A stretch of DNA of 64,000 nt from Myxococcota bacterium (GTDB lineage: Bacteria; Myxococcota_A; Bradymonadia; UBA7976; UBA1532). The notes beneath the pieces are model-generated. The model was given only the letters and a program-made list of their open reading frames with translations, made no database searches and was not told where the DNA came from. This document shows, piece by piece, positions 31,722-39,649 of the stretch. Location: positions 16,245 through 80,244 of the forward strand of contig JAKLJY010000024.1 in the NCBI GenBank assembly GCA_023150895.1, written 5' to 3'. The translations under genes were made by a program, and so were the position numbers. Within the stretch, counting starts at the first letter, position 1, and each line of letters starts with the position of its first letter.

Positions 31722-34007
31722 ATGGCTGAAGTGTCCGTCACCATCCTTTCTGCCGCCGAGGATCGCTTTTCCGTTCGCTTCGAAGCCGACGGCGGCCCCG
31801 CGACGGTCGAGGTCCCCGCCCCTGCCGCCGAGCTGATCGGTGATCTCGTCGCACAGCTCCGCTCGCCGCGCATGGCCGGCGCTGCGGCCAGGCACCTGTC
31901 CGATACCCTCGGGCGAGTGCTCTTCGCCGGCGAGGTCGGCGAGGCCCTGCGCACCCTCCTGCGGGACGACCCGGAGCCCATGATCTTCCTCGCGACGGAC
32001 GCCAGGCTCGCGGAGTGGCCCTGGGAGCTGGCGCGGGACCCCGAATCCGGCGCGTCCCCCGCAATGGAAGCGAGCGCCTTCGTCCGCGAGAGCGGTGGGC
32101 CGGTGGCGCACGCCACGACAGCGCGGCGCGCCGTCCTCGTCGTCCCCGGTGAGCATGCCGCGGCGCGCGTGGCGACGTTGCAGGCGGCCACGCGGCCGCT
32201 CGGACGAAAGCTCGGTGTCGATGTTTTCGCGCTCGAGCCCGTGACCGGACCGAGCCTTCGGCGAACGCTCGGACGCGGCGCGCTCTTCGTCCACATCGAG
32301 ACGAGACTGCTCGGCGAATCGCTCGCGCTCGATGATGGCCACGTGCCGGTGGATCGGCTCGGCCTCGATGGCGCCACCTGGTTGGTCGTGCTCGGCGGGC
32401 CGGAGCCGACGCCTGCTCTCCACACACGCTTGCGAGGCCAAGGCATCCCGCTGGTCGTGGGCCAATCGACGCCCCTCGAGCCGGCCGCGGCGGCTGCCCT
32501 GGACCGGGAACTCTACCGCGCACTCGCGGCCGGGGAGTCGCTTGCCGCCGCCGTTCGGCGTGCTCGGCGTGCGCTCGTCCGGTTCGGTGGCGCGGAGGGT
32601 CATGCGTGGGCGGCCCCCGTCCTCTGGTCGGCCCCCGCCGTCCGCGGTGACATTTCGCCCGCCATCACGCCTTTCCCTCCGCCGCGGGCGGTGGCTGCCC
32701 CGCGCGATCCCGGCGCCACCCTGCTGGACTTTCAAACGCTTCGCATGGCCGGGCCGACGGCCCCGCCGCCCGGCCCGCACCCCGGGAGCGTCGTGCCCCG
32801 CGAGGCCGTCGTGGGCGCGGGCGGTCGGCTCGGAACGATGCCGATGGCTTCTCCTGCGTTCGTCCACGAGACGATCCGCGCACTTCGCGAGGGTCGAAGC
32901 GGGCCTGAACTCACGGCTCGTGTAGAGGCCATGCGGGCGCTCGGGGGGGCGACCGCATTGGCCGCCGAAGACGCCGAACTCGCCGAGCTGGATCCGGCAG
33001 ACCGCACGCGACGCCTGACGGATCGACTCGTCGCGGCGGTCAGCCGGCCGGACGCCGAGCTCTCATCGCCGCCGGACCTCGGCGCCCGGTTGGCGACGGT
33101 TTCGAAGACGACGGGGGTCGCGGTGGACCGCGTTGGCCTGATCGCGGCCGCCTTGCTGGCGGGACGCGGCCTGGTCCTGACCGGCGGCGAGCCCGGCCAG
33201 CGGTGGCAGGTCCTGTCCCGGGTCGCAGACGAGGTCTTCGATACCGCCGCCGTGCTGGTCCGCGGGGGGCCTGCCGACCGCTTCATGGGCGGCCCCGTCG
33301 AGAGTGGCTTTGGCGGGCATCTCTACGAGGCGGTGGTCCTGAACTGGCGGCGCGACGAGCTCGACCCCTACCGAACCGACGCGCCTGCCCCCGTGTCACG
33401 GGTGCCCGTCGTCGGGGACGTCGGGGCCGGATACCGCATCTTCCGCGGGTGTTGGCCCTTGGTGCCCGTCGAACTCGGTTTCGCCCCGGGCGTGCTGGGC
33501 GAACTCGCGCTCGCTCTCGTCAGCGGCGCGATCGTCGGCGTCGCTGGCGGGCGGCTGTTCCGCGTGGTGTTGCCGGCGGACTTCCGCGTCCTGATCTCCG
33601 CCGACGACGCGGACGCGCTCGTCGGGGTGCTCCCGCCCGAGGTCCCGGTGATCTCACTCGTGGAGGCCCGCCCCATCGACGAAGGCGAAGCCCTCTCCGA
33701 GCGCGAGCGTTGGCTCGGCGAGGTCGAGCGCCGCCTCGGTCCCGCCGAGGACGTTGCCGAGAGCCACCTGCGTCTGGACCTCGCCGAGCGCCTGGCCGAG
33801 GTCTTCGTGGCTGTTCGCCCCCTCGTGGCGGTCCCGTCGTCGGTTTTCGGCGCCGCACTCGCCCTGGCGTTGCACCTGCCCGGGAGTGCCGAGGCTCGGG
33901 CGGAGGCCGCCCTGCTGGTTCACGTCGCGCCCCGCCTGCCGCGGGCCGTCGCAAGCGCAATTCCGAGCGCGATGAGCCGCCTGCGCGCCTCGGTGGAACG
34001 CCGTTGA
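31722..34007 (+). CDS. Catalytically degenerate CHAT-like domain joined to a degenerate AAA+-like domain
   Basis: 761 aa, no signal peptide. Residues about 45-305 follow the CHAT caspase-like fold closely: DTLGRVLF, then EWPWELARDP (98-107), a strand AVLVVPG, the expected histidine strand, VVLGG, and GIPLVVGQ, with the ELYRALAAGESLAAAVRRARRAL helix near the end. The two catalytic sites are gone: the usual HFxGHG reads VHIETR (191-194) and the usual NACES reads GGPEP (about 224-228). Residues about 465-740 resemble a MoxR/McrB-type AAA+ domain. Its Walker A reads TGGEPGQRW (487-495) with no GKS/T, and its Walker B region reads WPLVPVEL. A Pro-rich linker joins the halves. It lies 52 nt after the TPR/HEAT lipoprotein gene. 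The CHAT assignment is fairly firm and the AAA+ assignment tentative; function is unknown. Confidence 0.68.
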   Translation: MAEVSVTILSAAEDRFSVRFEADGGPATVEVPAPAAELIGDLVAQLRSPRMAGAAARHLSDTLGRVLFAGEVGEALRTLLRDDPEPMIFLATDARLAEWPWELARDPESGASPAMEASAFVRESGGPVAHATTARRAVLVVPGEHAAARVATLQAATRPLGRKLGVDVFALEPVTGPSLRRTLGRGALFVHIETRLLGESLALDDGHVPVDRLGLDGATWLVVLGGPEPTPALHTRLRGQGIPLVVGQSTPLEPAAAAALDRELYRALAAGESLAAAVRRARRALVRFGGAEGHAWAAPVLWSAPAVRGDISPAITPFPPPRAVAAPRDPGATLLDFQTLRMAGPTAPPPGPHPGSVVPREAVVGAGGRLGTMPMASPAFVHETIRALREGRSGPELTARVEAMRALGGATALAAEDAELAELDPADRTRRLTDRLVAAVSRPDAELSSPPDLGARLATVSKTTGVAVDRVGLIAAALLAGRGLVLTGGEPGQRWQVLSRVADEVFDTAAVLVRGGPADRFMGGPVESGFGGHLYEAVVLNWRRDELDPYRTDAPAPVSRVPVVGDVGAGYRIFRGCWPLVPVELGFAPGVLGELALALVSGAIVGVAGGRLFRVVLPADFRVLISADDADALVGVLPPEVPVISLVEARPIDEGEALSERERWLGEVERRLGPAEDVAESHLRLDLAERLAEVFVAVRPLVAVPSSVFGAALALALHLPGSAEARAEAALLVHVAPRLPRAVASAIPSAMSRLRASVERR

Positions 34008-34064
34008 CGTCACCCGCGGCAGGGGCGGCGCGCCCCATGTCGCGCTTGCCCGGCCGCGGCGCGG

Positions 34065-37000
34065 TCAGTCGTACCGCCGCACCAGCCGAAGTCGGTTGCG
34101 GTAGGGCTCGAAGCCCGTGAATTCCGCAATCGTGCCGAGGGCGGTGTCGACGACGTAGAGCCGGTCGTCGACGGGGAGCCAGTACATGGCCCGGGGCAGA
34201 ACGACCTCGCCGACCAGGGTGTTGAACTGCCGCCCGGGCGACGTCGTGAATTCCAGCCGTGTGTCGAGCTGGTAGGGACGAAGCCCCTCGGGCACGCCCT
34301 CGCCGTCGGCTGCCCGCTGGGCGAGGTAGCCGAGCGTGAAGCGGAACCACTCGTTCTCGAACGGGACGCCGAGCGTCACCCGCCCCGTCCGCTTGCGCGC
34401 AACGCGCTCCGCGCTCTCCGCGCATCGCCCGTCGACCGTCACCCAGGGATGGCGGAGCCCGCTGCGGGCGCCGGTGAGCAGCCATTGATCGTCCCGGGCG
34501 CGAACCCGGTAGCGGATGAACTGCGCCGCGCAAGCGGCCGCCGGCACCGGGGCGGGCTCGGGAATTTCGGGCAGGCCGATCCGCGGATCCGCGGGTACCT
34601 GGTCCTCGTAGGAGCGCCGCGCGGGGGCGTCGGCGGAGAGCACGAGCCGATGGGCATCGACCCCCTCGACCGTGTACCGAATCGGCTCGCGATACTGTCG
34701 CGGATCGCCGAACGCAGCCGACCGGCCGACGAGCGCCGCACACTCCGGAGAGAGCTCCGCCGTGACGCCGACGAAGCTCTCGATCACGACGACGTCGCCG
34801 GGTTCGACACCGAGGCGGCAGTAGTCTCTCTCGTAGTCGACCAGCGACCAGGCCGCCGCCTCGACGTCCCGGCCGCCGAAGAGCCCCGACTTGCTCTCCG
34901 TGCCGGGCAGCACCCCCTCATAGGCGAGCGAGAAGGTGTCGGCAGGCAGGACCTCGACGGCGTCCTCGATGATCCGGATCGCCTCGCTTCCCTGGACGAG
35001 CTGTGCGGTCCGGGCCTCTGCGGCGGCGGGATCCTCCGGGCGGCCCTCTTCGTCCCACCCCTGCGGGAGGCAGCCGGCCTCGGATTCAGTCCCCGGTCGG
35101 CAGAACGCGGGGCGCAGCGCCGGATCGTAGACCGTCGTCGTCTCGCCCACGAAAAGCGACGGCGAGCCGGCCAGCCGATTCGTCCGGGAGGCCGCGGAAG
35201 CGCGCGTATTCGTCCGCGCCTCGAGGAGGACGCGTTCATCGGCAACCGAGACGAGCGGATCGAGCGCCCCCCGGGGGCTGGGGTCGTCTTCGCCCGCCCA
35301 GACCGTGATGGCGCGGGGCTCCTTGCCATCGACCGCGACCCGGCTGTCGACGACGGCCGCGACCGGCAGCGCCAACATGTCGGGCACCAGGCCGTTGGCG
35401 ATGTCGGCGATCTGGCTCGGTGAGAAGAGGCGTCCGCCGGTCGATTCCCGGTAGGCCTCGAGCCCGGTCGCGAGCCAGGCGCGGCCCTCGGCGACGACGT
35501 AGAAGTGCTGGACGACGTAGCTCGTTCGCCCGTCGATCGTCTCTTCGGCGATCCGGGCGAAGACCGGGCGGCCTTCGTGGTCGACGACGAGTCTCGGGCC
35601 ATAGAGCTCGACCGTGGCGAGGTTGCCGTCCTCGTCCGCCGTGATCAGCGCAGCGGACGTCGGCGTCTGCCGCAGTGTCATGGCCTGAATCGCTCCGCTG
35701 GTATCGAGGCGCCGCTGGCGCGGGACCTCACGGGGGGCGGCGTCCTCGCCGAAGTCGAGGGCGACGATCTCGCCAACGGCCCGATCGAGCACATAGGCCG
35801 TCCGGAGGACCCGACCGTCACCCGCGTCGAATCGAAGGCCGACGACGTCGGCCGTCCCGGTGGCGGGCGCGTCTCCGCCCTCATTGGTGTCCGCGGCGGC
35901 GTAACACTCCGGATCGTCCGGAAAGTCGACACGTCCGTCGAGGTCGTTGTCGATGCCGTCGGCGCAGGCCGGCGCCGCCTCGAACCCATACCGACGCGCC
36001 GCCGAGAAGAAGCGGCAGCCCGGGTCGTCGGCATCCATCAACCCATCACCGTCGTCGTCGACCCCGTTGGTGCAGGGGGTCGTCCCTGCCGAAGTCGGCG
36101 CCTCGCCCGCGAGCGGCGCCGCATGCGCGCGCCCGCCGCCCTCTTCCGGGAGACCGGGGGAGAACCGGACGGCCGCATCGGGGCTCGGACCCGCGTCCGG
36201 ACGCGCGCACTCCGGATCCTCGGTATCGCGGAGCTCGTCGTCGTCCCCGCGCTCGCGGTTGTCCTCGCCGTCGTCGCATCGCTCCTCCTGGCAGGTCGGA
36301 TCGTCGGTGTCGACGAGGCCATTCCCGTCGTTGTCGAGACCATCGGCGCACGTCGAGATCTCGCGACCCCGCTCGTCGTCGTCGCGCTCGTCCGAGCAGT
36401 CGGGATCCGCGCGGTCCGCCACGCCGTCACCATCGTCGTCGAGACCGTTGGCGCAGGCGGGCACAGGCCCCTCGAACCCCTGCCCGGCCTGGCAGTCGGC
36501 GTCTGCCCCGTCGAGCTCGCCGTCGCCATCGTCGTCGAGTCCGTTTGCGCAGCGGTCGAGCTGGAAGCAGGGTCCGGCCGCGCCGCCTTCCCAGTCGTCG
36601 CCGGCGGTGCACTCCGGATCGGCCGCGTCCACGAGGCCGTCTCCGTCGTCGTCGAGGCCGTTTCGGCACAGGGTCCGCGGGTCGACGACGTCCGTCAGAT
36701 AGGCGTCGTTGCAGCGTGTTTCGGCGAGGGCGACACGCTGTTGCCGCGTCGGATCGGCAAGATCGACGACCGTCAGCGCGCGTTCATCCCGGTGCGTGAC
36801 GTAGAGCGTTCGGGCATCGCCGTCGGCGGCCATGCGACCGACGAGCGGAGCGGGCTCGCCGGCCTGCGGCGTCCCGAGCTCGATGATTCGGCGAATGAGG
36901 CCTTCGGGGGCCGCAATGCGGTCCCGCGTCGGGGGGAGTCCGGCCAGCACGTCGAGGTCGAGCTCGAAGATGCGTCCGCTCAACGGGGCAGAAAGCCACG

Positions 37001-37997
37001 CGACGCGCCGGCGTTCCGTTTCGAGCCATTCGCGGGGCACGGCGGCGTCCGGGAACACGGCGACTTCGAAGAGCGGCTCGTCGGCGAGTTCGACCGTCAC
37101 GGCGACGGCGACGTCGTCGTGGCGGACGACCGAGATACTCCCCGTGCTCGAGTTGACGGTGAAGACGAAACGGCCCTCGGGATCGGACGCGATGTCACTG
37201 ACGAGGTCGTCCACGTAGATCGCCGTCGTCCCCGGGATCGAACGGTCGACGTCGAGGATGGCCGTCGTGGCGCCCACGTCGAGCACCGCCACTTCGCCGC
37301 GGCCGCTGGCCCCGACGTAGGCGCGCACGCTGCCCTGCTCCGCCGGGGTGCAGACCATCGACTCGTTCACGGGCGCCGCCGGATCGAAGACCGGGATGAA
37401 GTCCTTGGTCTCCGGATCGCGTCGTGGCGTGCAGATCGGCCGACCGTCGTCGCCCGTTTCACAATCGGCCTCGATTCGCCGGACGCGGCGCTCCTCGACG
37501 TAGTCCGCCGCGTTCACTGCACAACCGGGATCGTCGTAGTCCGCCAGGCCGTCGGCGTCGTCGTCCGTCCCGTTGGCACAGACGCCGAGTTCGCCCGGCA
37601 GGAGGCCGGTGACCTCGTCTCGACGACAATCGGAGTCGTCGAGATCGGTCTGCCCATCGCCGTCGTTGTCCTCGCCGTCGGCGCAGGCCCGCTTTTCGCC
37701 GCCGAGCGTCGCCTGGAGTGCACACCGGCATTCGACGCGACCCATGGTCCGGAGGGTGCCGTCGGCCTCGCGGACCGTGCATCCGCAGTCTTCGAGCGGG
37801 AGTCCGACGAGCCGGCCGCTGATCGGCCGGGCCTTGGGTCCGCCCTCCGGAGAAACGCAGCGGAACGCCAGCGCCTGCGGCTGGTTGATGGACGCCCGCG
37901 CGGGCAGCCGGGCCGGCTCGCAGGCCAGGAACGAGGGCAGGGCGAGCCCGAGAAGCGCCCAGCGGGCGCGAGAGGACGGGAGCGGTGGTGTGTGCAT
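34065..37997 (-). CDS. Giant lipoprotein with Cys/Asp metal-binding repeats and propeller-like segments
   Basis: 1310 aa. The N-terminal signal ends SFLACEP, a probable lipidation Cys near residue 26. Nine repeats of the type CANGLDDDGDGLVDxxDPxC occur: two near residues 105-160, six clustered at about 430-660 and the ninth near 690. They are the 'putative metal-binding motif' repeats common in myxobacterial exported proteins. The stretches between and after them (for example LVSDIASDPEGRFVFTVNSS and ARTLYVTHRDERALTVVDL) read as beta-propeller blades. The C-terminal 500 residues contain several Cys and no recognised family. ATG 37997 shares one base with the preceding stop (TGATG). It is the last gene of the ppdK transcript. 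Confidence 0.8.
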   Translation of the reverse strand: MHTPPLPSSRARWALLGLALPSFLACEPARLPARASINQPQALAFRCVSPEGGPKARPISGRLVGLPLEDCGCTVREADGTLRTMGRVECRCALQATLGGEKRACADGEDNDGDGQTDLDDSDCRRDEVTGLLPGELGVCANGTDDDADGLADYDDPGCAVNAADYVEERRVRRIEADCETGDDGRPICTPRRDPETKDFIPVFDPAAPVNESMVCTPAEQGSVRAYVGASGRGEVAVLDVGATTAILDVDRSIPGTTAIYVDDLVSDIASDPEGRFVFTVNSSTGSISVVRHDDVAVAVTVELADEPLFEVAVFPDAAVPREWLETERRRVAWLSAPLSGRIFELDLDVLAGLPPTRDRIAAPEGLIRRIIELGTPQAGEPAPLVGRMAADGDARTLYVTHRDERALTVVDLADPTRQQRVALAETRCNDAYLTDVVDPRTLCRNGLDDDGDGLVDAADPECTAGDDWEGGAAGPCFQLDRCANGLDDDGDGELDGADADCQAGQGFEGPVPACANGLDDDGDGVADRADPDCSDERDDDERGREISTCADGLDNDGNGLVDTDDPTCQEERCDDGEDNRERGDDDELRDTEDPECARPDAGPSPDAAVRFSPGLPEEGGGRAHAAPLAGEAPTSAGTTPCTNGVDDDGDGLMDADDPGCRFFSAARRYGFEAAPACADGIDNDLDGRVDFPDDPECYAAADTNEGGDAPATGTADVVGLRFDAGDGRVLRTAYVLDRAVGEIVALDFGEDAAPREVPRQRRLDTSGAIQAMTLRQTPTSAALITADEDGNLATVELYGPRLVVDHEGRPVFARIAEETIDGRTSYVVQHFYVVAEGRAWLATGLEAYRESTGGRLFSPSQIADIANGLVPDMLALPVAAVVDSRVAVDGKEPRAITVWAGEDDPSPRGALDPLVSVADERVLLEARTNTRASAASRTNRLAGSPSLFVGETTTVYDPALRPAFCRPGTESEAGCLPQGWDEEGRPEDPAAAEARTAQLVQGSEAIRIIEDAVEVLPADTFSLAYEGVLPGTESKSGLFGGRDVEAAAWSLVDYERDYCRLGVEPGDVVVIESFVGVTAELSPECAALVGRSAAFGDPRQYREPIRYTVEGVDAHRLVLSADAPARRSYEDQVPADPRIGLPEIPEPAPVPAAACAAQFIRYRVRARDDQWLLTGARSGLRHPWVTVDGRCAESAERVARKRTGRVTLGVPFENEWFRFTLGYLAQRAADGEGVPEGLRPYQLDTRLEFTTSPGRQFNTLVGEVVLPRAMYWLPVDDRLYVVDTALGTIAEFTGFEPYRNRLRLVRRYD

Positions 37998-39649
37998 CAG
38001 CGGAGCTGGGCCACCGCCGTGAATCGACGGGGCGAATCCGGGTCGATGTCGACCAGGGTCAAGGAGTGATCGCGGAAGTTGGAGACCCAGGCGAAGAGGC
38101 GGCCATCCACATCGGGCATGAAGGCGACGTCGTGGGGCCCGATGCCCGTCGGGATGCGGGCGACGACCGCCATCAACCTCGGGTCCACGACGAGCAGCGC
38201 GTCGGCATCGAACGCCGTGACGTAGACGAGTCCCTCACCGCGGGCATCGACCGCGGCGGCGACCGAGCCACCGTCCAGCAGATCACCCGCCCGGACTTCG
38301 CCACGCCGCACGCCGGCGACACGGACCACATTCGGGCCGAAGCCGAGCGGGATTGCGCCGAGGAGCGTCTGCCGCGGTCGTCCGTTTGCGGCGATCGAGG
38401 TGTCGTAGACGTGCAGCGCCGCGTCGGAGCCGGTCGCGACATAGAGAAGGGTGCCATCGGCACTGAACGCGAGGCCGCGCGTCCGGCCCTGCCCCGGATC
38501 GGCGTCGACGACGAGGGGGCTGCGCTCTTCGAGGCGGCACTGTTCGGCGGAAAGGCGTCCGGACTGCCCACGGTCGAGGGGATCGAGCGTCGCCACCGTC
38601 GACACGAGCTCTCCGCTGCGGTCGGAAACGTAGGCCCAGCCGAGCAGCGGGTGGCGGGCGACGGCGCTCGCCCCCCGCGTCAGGGTGAGGCGGCAGGCCC
38701 CTTCGGGCAGCGGCCCGCTCCCGGGGGTGTCCGTGAACCGCCAGCGCGAGAGTTCGCCGCGTTTGACGTGCGTCAGATAGAAGCCCGTGCGATCGACGGC
38801 GAAGCCGTAGGGACTCGGGCCGATGCCCGGATTGGTCGAGATGCCGGTCAACGAGGCGATCCGATGGCTGTCGTCGCATCGCGTGGCCGGGGTGTCCCCT
38901 GCGCTGCAGTCGAGGTGGCCGGCTGCGTCACCGCGGCTCGCGTCGACGTCGAACCACGTGAGGCGGTCGTCTTCCCGGGTCGTGAGGAGCGCTCGGACGG
39001 GCGCGGACCCCGCTGTTTCGTCGCGAGCGACATACGGTTGCCCCGCGAGCGTAAGGACCGGTTGGAGCCGGACATCGCCGTCGACGCAGTCCGTCGCGCT
39101 GCAGTCGAAGGCCCCGCACAGCGTGGTGACCGCGCCGGGATCGAGGCGGGCAACCCGGTATCGGATCTCGGCGCCACGGGCGGCGGCGGTCGGCCCGTCC
39201 AGCGGGGCGGCGGGGCATGCGCTCGCCGTCACCGTTCCGGGCAGACGGAGAAAGACGCCCACCTCGCGGGCGGGCGACTGCCCATCGTTGCGCAGCGTCA
39301 ACGAGAAAGAGCCTTGCCCGCCCGTCACCGCGGCCTCGGTCGGCTCATCGATGGAGAGGGCGACCTGTCCGAAACGTGCGACGACGAGCTCTCCCGCAAA
39401 GAGTCCCGTCTCGACCGTCGCCTCCGGGAGCACGCGCCGCGTGAAGGTGTCGAAGACCTGGATCGTCCCCGCGTTGTAGCGCCGATCGAAACCGGCGTTG
39501 GAGACGTAGAGGTACCGGCCATCGGGGTGCGGGGCGAGACCCACCGGGAAGTAGAAGGTGTCGTGGGGGGGCGGAATCCCCGTCTCGGGCACCCCGCAGC
39601 CACCGAGGAGCGCCCCGAGGGCCGCCGTCGCCAGGACGCGGGTCGTCAC
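37997..39649 (-). CDS. Beta-propeller lipoprotein (YVTN-like)
   Basis: 550 aa. Lipobox ALLGGC at residues about 12-17. It contains YVTN/NHL-like propeller blades: FPVGLAPHPDGRYLYVSNAG, RTRGLAFSADGTLLYVATGS, GEGLVYVTAFDADALLVVD and IPTGIGPHDVAFMP. A beta-sandwich insert with paired Cys (CGAFDCSATDCVDGD, about residues 190-200) interrupts the propeller. The start is GTG 39649, overlapping the ppdK stop as GTGA; the stop overlaps the giant lipoprotein gene. Both lipoproteins contain propeller segments and probably act together at the cell surface. Function is unknown. Confidence 0.8.
   Translation of the reverse strand: MTTRVLATAALGALLGGCGVPETGIPPPHDTFYFPVGLAPHPDGRYLYVSNAGFDRRYNAGTIQVFDTFTRRVLPEATVETGLFAGELVVARFGQVALSIDEPTEAAVTGGQGSFSLTLRNDGQSPAREVGVFLRLPGTVTASACPAAPLDGPTAAARGAEIRYRVARLDPGAVTTLCGAFDCSATDCVDGDVRLQPVLTLAGQPYVARDETAGSAPVRALLTTREDDRLTWFDVDASRGDAAGHLDCSAGDTPATRCDDSHRIASLTGISTNPGIGPSPYGFAVDRTGFYLTHVKRGELSRWRFTDTPGSGPLPEGACRLTLTRGASAVARHPLLGWAYVSDRSGELVSTVATLDPLDRGQSGRLSAEQCRLEERSPLVVDADPGQGRTRGLAFSADGTLLYVATGSDAALHVYDTSIAANGRPRQTLLGAIPLGFGPNVVRVAGVRRGEVRAGDLLDGGSVAAAVDARGEGLVYVTAFDADALLVVDPRLMAVVARIPTGIGPHDVAFMPDVDGRLFAWVSNFRDHSLTLVDIDPDSPRRFTAVAQLR

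Noticed and set aside
34022..34036. Short GC hairpin between the convergent CHAT-like and giant lipoprotein genes
   Set aside because: Only a 5-6 bp stem without T-run; expected by chance at this GC content.
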